From assembly GCA_014904985.1 (NCBI GenBank), contig MU128974.1, positions 132,470-196,469 of the forward strand: a DNA stretch of 64,000 nt, read 5' to 3'. Both the position numbers and the translations under genes were made by a program. Origin of the DNA: Hydnum rufescens UP504 (taxonomy: Eukaryota; Basidiomycota; Agaricomycetes; Cantharellales; Hydnaceae). Positions 56,128-64,000 of this stretch are shown piece after piece. Numbering within the stretch: position 1 is the stretch's first letter; each line of letters starts with the position of its first letter. The notes under the pieces are model-generated. The model did not search any database. It was not told where the DNA came from and was given only the letters and a program-made list of their open reading frames with translations.

Positions 56128-57595
56128 CTAGGCTCACCCAGTGGGACCCATGCACCCAAGAAGAGCAGCCACAGGCTGCTCTTCTTGCACGATTGTAGCT
56201 CCAGAAAGAAAGACTTACCTTGAGAGTACCACACAGCCGCCACAGCGGGTGTGGTACTCGCACATTCACAGTTTCATTCACAGGGTTTTGTTTTGTTCAG
56301 TGGGTTTGAGGTCGCGGGGCTTCGGGTCACGGGCTTCGGTCACAGGGTTTCAGGTCATGGGTTTGGCGTCGGGGGTTCGGGTGGGATTCGAGATCTAGAA
56401 AATAAGGGCATGAGTTAAACATTAAAGCATCGCAAGAAGAGCAGCTTACGCTGCTCTTCTTGTGCCACAAAAATAAAAACAAGCTTACCTTGGAGTACCA
56501 CACACCCACCGCAGCGGGTGTGTGGCTCCCTATTTTCCTGTGCGGCCCAGTTGGCGGGTTCATGTCGGTTGTCGGTCATTTCATGGTTTCATTCATGGGG
56601 GCAGGCCTTTGTTCAGTGGGTTTGACATCGCGGACCTCCATTCCGCGGGTTTGGCGTCGCAGGCCTTCGTTTGGTGGGTTGGGCATCGCGGGTTTCGCTC
56701 CATGGGTTTGGTGTCGCGGGGTTCAAGTTCAATATCTAGAAAAATGAATATTAAAGCATCGCAAGAAGAGCAGCTTACGCTGCTCTTCTTGTGCCACAAA
56801 AAAAAAAAAGAATAAATAATAAAGACTTATCTTGAAGTACCACACACCCGCCGCAGTGGGTGTGTGGTTCCTGGGGCCACTCATTGGCTCCACATCATTT
56901 TGTGTGATGGTCCTTCTTCACTTGCATGGTTTTCGTTTGGCGTGTAGGTTTTGGCGTGCACTTGTGTCACGGGCTGTCGTTTTGGGGGGTCGGGGTTCGT
57001 TTGGTGGGGGTCCATTCCGCTTGTTCTTTGTTGGGTGGTTCTTCATTTCGTTGGTTGTAGGGCAGGGGATAACCTAGAAAAAATATTTACATTAGTGAGA
57101 AATGAAAACCAGCGCAAAAAGAGCAGCTTTCGCTGCTCTTTTTGCGTGGCTGGATATATTAGAGGGGGGGGACTCATCTTATAGAGAACCACACACCCGC
57201 TGTAGCAGGTGTGGGGTTCGTGTGGCCATTCACTGGGCGCGTTGTCATCTGTCATGGTCGCGTTGGTCACGCTCATTGCATTGGTCACGTTGGTCGCGTT
57301 GGTCATGTTTGTCATGTTGGTCATGTTTGTCACATTGTCGTGGTCTTCCTGCTTGCATTGTTGCTTGGCATGGTCCTGTTTGGGCCCTGGCAGGTCGGGC
57401 CCTCATCATTTGGCTGATTTTCAACTGGTCCCTAGGACCAGGTCATGATCTATATGAAAGGTACTGTGTTAGTAAACAAGTTCAAAGCAGCGCAAAAAGA
57501 GCAGCTTTCGCTGCTCTTTTTGCACTGTTGTATCTACTATGATAAGAAAAAACTCACCTTGTGACCACACACCTGCATCGGCAGGTGTGTGGTCA
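56128..57595 (-). repeat. Element D left arm: five hairpin introns, minus-strand sense
   Basis: Introns: about 56128-56218, 56395-56488, 56736-56830 and 57074-57177 (both with donor GT changed to AT), and 57450-57557. H1: 56157-56187, 56431-56464 and 56760-56793 have the variant AAGAAGAGCAGC/GCTGCTCTTCTT; 57112-57147 and 57490-57525 have the usual AAAAAGAGCAGC. H2: 56224-56259, about 56497-56526, 56839-56868, 57186-57219, 57562-57595 (34 nt, pairs end to end). On the sense strand exons carry units such as AACGCGACCAACG. Confidence 0.86.
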
Positions 57596-57653
57596 TCTTT
57601 CCTTCTTTGGGTGGTTTTCCTGTTAGGTGGTGGTTGCAAGAAAGAAACACAAC

Positions 57654-58291
57654 TCAACACCGGCAATTGCTGGCATCCAAAAAGCACCCAAGTGTCCGGC
57701 GCCATGACTACAGTATGAATTAGTACCAAGTGATTAAATGTAAAATAAATACCATATAATTAATATTTGCTGGAAGGAAATAAAGAGACCATGACAATGA
57801 GTCAGAGTTCACTAAGGCATGAAGATTGCAAAGTGGATTGGGCAATTTCTATGGTTCAGAATTGGCTCAAATTTAAATATATTGGTGGGATATATGTACC
57901 CTACATGGGCGACGAGGTATATTGGACAATTCTGGTGTTTTTCAATTTTTCGCGCCTTCAATTCCCTATTTAGGGAATTGAAGGCATGAAAAATTGAAAA
58001 ACACCAGAATTGTCCAATATACCTCATCGCCCATGTAGGGATTCGCATATACCATCATTATATCTATATTTGGGCCAATTATGACCAATAGAAGTGGCTC
58101 AATCCACTCTGCAATTAGGCATATTGTGCCTTATTTGAGCTCTGACTCATTATCGTCGTATTCTTTGCTTTTTTGGACAAATATGTATTATATAGTATTG
58201 ATTCTACATCTATATACTTGTTATTAATATGTATTCTGCTCATGGCACTACACTTTGGCGCTTTTTAACGACCAGCAATTGCCGGCATTGA
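57654..58291. repeat. Element D central palindrome, arms about 315 bp
   Basis: Centre CCCTA TT TAGGG (57964-57975), as in element A. Arms run out to TCAACACCGGCAATTGC and its complement. TATAATTAATATTTG and TATATAGTATT lie on either side as possible outward TATA regions. Confidence 0.92.
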
Positions 58292-58344
58292 ATTGCACAA
58301 CTACACAGCCACACCAAACAAACAGCCCAGAAAGGCATGGACAT

Positions 58345-59865
58345 GACCACACACCCGCTGCTGCGGGTGTGTGGTCCTCAGGTGAGTTTTTGTAGATACA
58401 AGGGCGCAAAAAGAGTAGCGAAAGCTACTCTTTTTGCGCCATTTTGAAGTCTTATACTAACGTAGCTTTATTATTTAGTCGCCATTTGGGTTTACGAGAA
58501 CCCGAATGGCAAGAGCCAAACCAGAACCGGTGACAGACCGCCCAATGGGAGGCCCCAGGAGGCCCAGGAACCACACACCCGCTGCAGCGGGTGTGTGGTT
58601 CTATATAATGTAAGTTACCTTGTGCACCCCAATGGCGCAAAAAGAGCAGCAAGTGCTGCTCTTTTTGTGCCAGTTATTATTATTTAACTAATACATCTTT
58701 TATTCTAGGCTGCCACAAATGAAGATTGGCAAAACGAATCGCCCCCAAAATGATGACTGGCCCCCAAAACGAAACCAATGAACGATGTGCCAAACGAAGA
58801 CACAAGCCGACCCCAAACCCGTAGAACCACACACCCACTATGGTGGGTGTGTGGTTCTATACAAGGTAAGTAACATTGGGCATCCACAACGGCACAAAAA
58901 GAGCAGCAAGTGCTGCTCTTTTTGTGCCAGTTATTATTATTTAACTAATACATCTTTTATTTTAGGCTGCCACAAATGAAGATCAGCAAAACGAATCACC
59001 CCTGAAACGATGACCAGCCCCCAAAACCAAACCAACGAATGACGACGATGCACCAAATGAAGACACGAGCCAACCCCAAACCCATAGAACCACACACCTG
59101 CCATAGTGGGTGTGTGGTTCTATGCAAGGTAAGTAACGTTGGCTACCCGCAACGGCACAAAAAAGAGCAGCACTGCTGCTCTTTTTGTGCTGGTTTGAAT
59201 TTTTAACTAACATATTTATTATTCTAGGTTATCGCCTGACATGAAGACTCGCCAAATGAACCCCCCCCCCCCCCCGTGGAAATGACAACGGCCCTGCCAA
59301 ACGAAAACCCCAAATATGACCAGCCAAGGAACACCCACCAGACCAAACCCGGGAACGGGAACACACAATGCAAGACTGCGGAACCCCCAGACGAACCACA
59401 CCTGCTTCGGTGGGTGTGTGGCAATCTCAAGGTGAGTACCCCCCCCCCCCCACCTTTATGTATGCCAAGGGAGCAGCGTACGCTGCTCCTTTGGCATAGC
59501 TTTCTTTTTCTTTTTTACTAATGTATCATTTATTATCTTAGGTTGTCATCTGAACCCATAACCCCCACCGACTCCTAATCAAGACCCATGACCCCGCCAC
59601 GAGAACGGCAACCCACCCGCGAAACAAAACCCACGAGAACAGAAACCCGAGAAATGAACCACCCACCCAAATGACGACATACGCAAAACCCAACGCCCGA
59701 CCGCAGTACAATCGAGTACCACACACCCACCAAAGTGGGTGTGTGGTACTACAAGGTATTGTTTTTTTTTAAATTTCTATATGTACAACAACGCAAAAGG
59801 AGCAGTGCAAGCTGCTCCTTTTGTGTGCCTTCGAATTTTTTTACTAACATATACTATTATTGTAG
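58345..59865 (+). repeat. Element D right arm: six hairpin introns, plus-strand sense
   Basis: Introns: 58382-58478, 58610-58708, 58866-58965, 59129-59227, 59432-59541, 59756-59865. H1: 58403-58440 (GAGTAGC/GCTACTC variant), 58634-58671, 58891-58928, 59154-59190, 59462-59497, 59791-59826. H2: 58345-58376, 58568-58601 (34-nt perfect palindrome), 58823-58858, 59088-59121, and 59716-59749. Branch sites TACTAAC and AACTAA, acceptors TTCTAG or TTTTAG. A last unit (donor near 59987) has no H1 and is degenerate. Confidence 0.88.
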
Positions 59866-60064
59866 GATCCAAACTGGAGTGCCCGAAACAACGACCCACC
59901 CCAACAGCAACCCGCCCATCCAAATGACCCACTCAATGGTGAAGGCCACGCCCTGGTACCACACACCCACCTAAGCAGGTGTGTGGTAAGTAGTTTTTTT
60001 TTCTTGAATTTCTACAGACGGTACCACCCCCCAGTGGGTGTGGTGAATTTTTAACTAAATAAAT

Positions 60065-60200
60065 CAACCCGGTCAGCCACAAATATACATCTAGTTAGAT
60101 ACAATGAGTCTTGCATTTAAATAGTCTAACTAGATGTTTTTAGGCAGGGGCCCCTGGGGCCTCTGGGGTGGATTTCAGATCCTCAGACAAGGGGCCCCAG
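60065..60200 (+). repeat. Transposon terminus E
   Basis: CAACCCGGTCAGCCA at 60065, then the subterminal pair CATCTAGTTAGATA and GTCTAACTAGATG about 30 nt apart, then GGGGCCCCTGGGGCC. Same layout as the left end of element D. Its partner end is not seen. Confidence 0.7.
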
Positions 60201-60380
60201 GGGCCCCTTGTTCTGAACTTGGTGCATTGTGCTTAAGTTCTCTGAAGGGCAGACCTCACTGTGCTTGGTGTAGCAACCGTAATTATGCACTGTATTATGT
60301 TATTATACAAGTGTAAAAATTACTATATGATTCTTAAGTCGAATAGAGCATAAAATTGTAGTGGGGGTACGTGTTGGAAA

Positions 60381-63077
60381 TCACCGGAAGTTTGATAGAT
60401 CAAGGGTACCATCAGGATTGAACACAAGACGTGAAAAATCAAACCCATCCAAAGTGACAGGAGGTAGCACGGTGTTGAAGGATTCCGCATACCAGTTCTG
60501 TGGGACAACACCTGGATTAGTGGAGCCTAAAGTTGAGGCTCCAAGGTTCGGATCCATTGCTCCAAAATTCAAATTCATGGGTCCAATGGCCAAACTGGGA
60601 TTGCCATTTGTCACAGTGCCAGGCTCCCAGTTTAGATTGTCCGAGGTCCCGAAGTATGAATGAACGGTATCACCAACATTTGGCTCAGTCAGCCCGGAAG
60701 AAGGATTTGTCGCCGGTTTCGCTGCGGTTTCTGTGCCATTGACCAAGTCCGGGCCAAGATCCTCTGAGTCAGAATTCTCAATGAAGGCCTTTGATAGGTT
60801 ACGAGAGACCTTCAAATTCTTGCCCTTTGAGGAAGCACCTGAACCTGAGGGGCCATGAGGTTTGCGTGCAGGCAGTTTGGATCGAGCCCGTGTTGACAAC
60901 AGCTCCTTGGAGGGTGGTTTTTGGCCCCCCTCAGGTCCAGCACCTGAATTTGCATCTTGGACATGGTACACAATGACTTGGTTACGGTCAATGATCAATG
61001 GGATGTTGTCATCATTGTTGGCGTCATCATCCAACCACTTCTCCAACTTGATTGGGAAACCTTTCCCCTTGTGGAATTCGGAGACTAGGAGGCACCACTG
61101 TCCCCCCTCCCAGCTCTTGTTGGTGTGGGTCGGATGTGGGGCTGGACATTCATCTTCACAAGGCCAACCTACAATGCATATACAGTTTCGTCAAAGCAGG
61201 TCAAGGATTCGCACCCAAGGGACTGAAGCAGGGAACCATGTATGTCCATTCTCAATGAAGAGATTTCGCAAGTATTTGGATGCAGCAGAGTATGCAGAAT
61301 CACGGCTCCTGAGTTCATCTTCTTGCTGTTTCTTCTCAGTCTCTTGATGCCACTTTGAAAGACCCCTCACATCCAACCGTTGAGCGAGAACTTTGACAAA
61401 CAAGTCATCAAGTGTCTTCTTGAGATTGAATTCTTCCTCGGCTAGTTGCTGTATTTCAGGGGAACTACAGAGTATTGCATTTTGCACATGTGCAGCATAG
61501 GCATCAGCACGACCACAAACAATGAATGAGATAGAGTGGACATCGAAAGTCCCCATGTGTGACATCTCACCCATGAGGTTCTTCTTCTTCTGAGAGATAA
61601 ATTTGGCAAGTTTGGAGCCCGTTGTAAGTGCAACATCATTGTCGACCTTTGAGCATCGGGCAAGCATGCAGAGTTCCTCCTGCCAAGCCTCTAGACCCTC
61701 AGGATCATCCTCATATTGCCCCTTCTCCTTTGCATATTCAGCAGAGAGCTCAGCCTGCAAAACTAACAAAGACAGGGAGGACTGTTACTAGATACTCTCA
61801 CGGATTTGGTTAAGAATTGGGTATTTATGTTGCGGAAGCCCAGCTAATTTACATCTTCATGCATACCCATTAAAAGGGTTGGGCAAGCGCTTTGTGTGTA
61901 TGGTACCTTCAAGGTTTGCAAGACGACGAACCATGGCAAGTGGGCGATTGTATTTTTCTGCTGTGACCACCAGAGTGCGATCAAAGGCGTCCATTATGGC
62001 CCGTACCTCCTCCAGTAGCTCCACAGGCAGTGGTCCTGTTTTGTATTGCTTCGTACAAGGGTTATTGTCAGCACTGCCTGCCTGCGACTCGTGGAGGATG
62101 TCATCATCTTCCTCTTCCTCATCAAAATCATCATCCAGATCGGTGTCAGTGTCGGGATGGTTGTGGGAGACATTTGGCTCATTCTCGAAAGCCCTAGGCA
62201 CCATCTGGTCATATCTGACTTCAAATGGGACTTCAATAGTGCCGGTGGGCTTCCTAGAGTGTAGGCCATGAGATAATGATGGCGGGGGCTCCCTCACTGT
62301 TGCTGCTGGCTTCGATGGCGGACAGAGTGATGCGGGTGTGGCTATAAGAGGAGGGATTGGTGACTTCACAGCTGAGCGAGAACTTTTCATGGCAGATTTC
62401 CATTCTGCAGACCCAGATGCAGGAGACTGTCCACTGGAAAGAGAGAACAATTAGATATGATGGATTCAAAAACAGATGAATGAATAAACATACTCTATGG
62501 TGCGTGCAAGGGCCTTCTGCAACTTCAAGATCTTGACCCCAAACTGTTCCAGATTGAGACCACGAGTCTCAGCAAAGAACAAAAGTCCCTCAATAATGCC
62601 CAGAGCACCACAACAACCCCGCCTCATCTCCTCAGCAAGACAGGAAACTGATACCCCTTGGAAAATGTGATTGAGGGTGCAATCAATGTACTCACAATCC
62701 TCACGGGGGTCCTTCCCACCATCAGGCAAAGCCAATAAGATGGCATGAACATCAGTGGCATCCCATACATGTAAGAAGTCCCCAGGACATGCCTCAGGAA
62801 TGCTGGGAGGCAAACAAAGTGCTAACTCTCGTGCCTCATTAAGTAACTTGAGAGGATCATTGATTTTCCGCACTTCATCGAGTAGTTGGCTTGGTGTGTC
62901 AGATTGTGGTGAAGGAGGGGCATCGTCCGATGAAATGTCGAAGACTGGAGACCGGAGGTGCATGGGTGGGACCTCGCCAGAAGTATTGAGCATGGAAACC
63001 AGCGTGTCCTCAGACTCAAAACCCTCAAAGGCCTGAGATTGGTAATTGTCACTGAAATTGGTGGTGTTGGAGGGAGA
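60381..63077 (-). CDS. Spliced gene of unknown function, 5' end cut by terminus F
   Basis: Minus-strand exons by eye: about 62466-63077 (TSGEVPPMHLRSPVFDISSDDAPPSP, DFLHVWDATDVHAILLAL, EEMRRGCCGALGIIEGLLFFAE); 61857-62450 (acidic DTDTDLDDDFDEEEEDDD, then ELLEEVRAIMDAFDRTLVVTAEKYNRPLAMVRRL and RLPNPFNGYA); 61191-61769 (YEDDPEGLEAWQEELCMLA, MGTFDVHSISFIVCGRADAYA, FIENGHTWFPASVPWVRI); and 60381-61046 (EKWLDDD, IPLIIDRNQVIVYHV, a disordered tail, stop near 60381). Between the last two a short coding link (GWPCEDECPAP) is likely. The frames are open and CpG is not depleted. It resembles expanded hypothetical proteins of agaricomycete repeats. No function can be given. Confidence 0.6.
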
Positions 63078-63170
63078 CACCTCGGTCAGCCACAAAATCA
63101 GCCCTAACTAGGCCCAAAAATGAGGCACTTTTTGGGCCTAACTAGGCCTCAGACCTCAGGGCCCCAAGGG
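63078..63170 (+). repeat. Transposon terminus F
   Basis: CACCTCGGTCAGCCA at 63078, then CCCTAACTAGGCCC and GGGCCTAACTAGGCC about 20 nt apart. It interrupts the 5' part of the gene on its left. Confidence 0.75.
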
Positions 63171-63399
63171 GTGTTTTCAGTGACCTTAGCTGTTCTGCAC
63201 CTGCATGGACATAATACTATATATGGGCTTAACACCGCTGTTCCACATCAACTATTAAATCCATTATGCCATTGAACCTAATTGGGGCTACATCCAAAGG
63301 GGCCCCAATGGGGGACTTCAATATTGGTAAATGAATACAAAGTACAAAATAAGCAAGTACGGGGCAAGGCAGAAGAAGGACAGTGAAGGGAAAATGGTG

Positions 63400-64000
63400 G
63401 AATAGAAATGCAAATGGGGTGGACAGAAAGAGGAAATTGAGATGAATTGTGTAAGGCCAAAAAAAAGGCCCAAATGAACAGGATTTACTCACACAAGGTG
63501 GTGTTGAGTGGGGGAGGAGGAGAGCACTCGTCATAATGGAGCCAAATGTGCTCCAAATGACTTGTGGGTGGATGCATTGGAAAGAGGGAGTCTAGACAAA
63601 GAGAACAAGCCCACAAACAGAACAAGCGGACAAGATTTCCCCCCAGCAGGTCCAGGGGAAGGGGGGAGGAGAAGATGGGTGGTAGTGAAGTGAAAAATTG
63701 TCAGATGGACACACAAATGGGCTAGGAGGAAAGAGGGGATTGATATGCATTGAACAAGCCCAAAAACACCACAAATGGCCAGGATTTACCCATACAAGGT
63801 GGTGTTGAGTGGGGGAGGAGGAGAGCACATGTCATAATGGAGCCAAATGTGCTCCAAATGACTCGTGAGTGGATGCGCTGGAAAGAGGGAGTCTAGACCG
63901 AAGAGAACAAGCCCAAAAACAAAATGAGCGGACAATATTTCCCCTCACCAGGTCCAGGGGAAGGGGGGAGGAGAAGGAATGGTTGGATCTCTCCTCTTTT
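63400..64000 (+). repeat. 301-bp tandem duplication inside element F
   Basis: AAGGTGGTGTTGAGTGGGGG recurs at 63495 and 63796. GTGCTCCAAATGACT, GAGGGAGTCTAGAC and CAGGTCCAGGGGAAGGGG follow in both. The rest of 63170-63400 shows nothing I can support. Confidence 0.88.

Larger units (their letters stand above)
55920..60064. mobile_element. Hairpin-intron array element D, CpG-richer, right terminus missing
   Basis: Left terminus CAGCCTGGTCAGCCA (55920), then subterminal TATCTAACTAGATA and GCTCTAACTAGATATC, then GGGGCCCC-rich sequence. Left array, central palindrome and right array follow. On the right it breaks near 60060, where terminus E (CAACCCGGTCAGCCA) starts in the same orientation. It retains CpG in H2 stems (CCCGCTGCAGCGGG), more than A-C, so it may be the youngest copy. 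Confidence 0.83.

Noticed and set aside
63078..63095. Terminus F supplying a new start codon to the gene on its left
   Set aside because: The upstream opening in that frame is TTG, not ATG; the apparent extension is only an open frame through the terminus.
1..64000. tRNA, rRNA or snRNA genes
   Set aside because: No cloverleaf with B-box GGTTCGA-type sequence or rRNA signature was seen by eye; a tRNAscan or Rfam search would be decisive.

Overview
This window is a repeat-rich stretch of a fungal genome, most likely an agaricomycete (Basidiomycota). The reasons are two KDZ-type transposase pseudogenes with CxC1/CxC2-like cysteine clusters, chromodomain Ty3/gypsy elements, a Helitron, a hAT remnant, an RNase H1 N-terminal-domain protein, and short GT..AG introns with CTAAC-type branch sites. 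I see no rRNA, tRNA or ordinary housekeeping gene. Almost everything is mobile DNA, nested several layers deep.

Layout. 1-4921: a young, CpG-rich Ty3/gypsy element on the minus strand, cut by the window edge, with its 5' LTR at 4275-4921. It and a solo LTR (5130-5856, TSD TATTC) interrupt a minus-strand KDZ transposase (4922-7390). 8190-10690: a spliced minus-strand gene of unknown function. 10905-11532: a spliced gene with an RNase H1 N-terminal domain. 12190-14905: non-coding tandem repeats. 15387-20131: an unknown gene and a second KDZ pseudogene, followed by two transposon right ends (20366, 20617). 20640-34908: a decayed chromovirus whose Arg codons have become TGA stops. It is interrupted by element A and by a 1.6-kb dispersed repeat. 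35108-36950: minisatellite, hAT remnant and LTR fragment. 36951-60064: elements B, C and D. 60065-64000: two more transposon ends (E, F) around an unknown spliced gene, then a 301-bp duplication.

The main discovery candidate is the family of elements A (23062-28850), B (36951-49946), C (49994-55868) and D (55920-about 60064). Each has a 15-bp terminal motif CANNCYGGTCAGYCA, and A has a clear 8-bp target duplication. Each is built around a central palindrome with arms of about 250-320 bp. From this centre two arms run outward, and each arm reads as a transcription unit of many short exons and introns, on the minus strand to the left and the plus strand to the right. Nearly every intron (92-120 bp, GTRAGT...CTAAC...YAG) carries a stem-loop (H1: GCAAAAAGAGCAGC, 4-nt loop, complement) between donor and branch site. 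Nearly every exon ends in another stem-loop (H2: CCACACACCCGC...GCGGGTGTGTGG) a few bases before the donor. I count 46 H1 introns. Stems show compensatory changes and G.U pairs. The exons are A/C-rich and stop-filled, so the product looks like a spliced non-coding RNA made of hairpins joined by unstructured linkers. The function is unknown.

These elements carry no protein gene that I can see. The second KDZ pseudogene stops 235 bp before a terminus of the same 15-bp type, so KDZ transposases are the best guess for what moves them. Frames and splice sites were read by eye. Boundaries are exact where a TSD or splice motif fixes them and approximate elsewhere.
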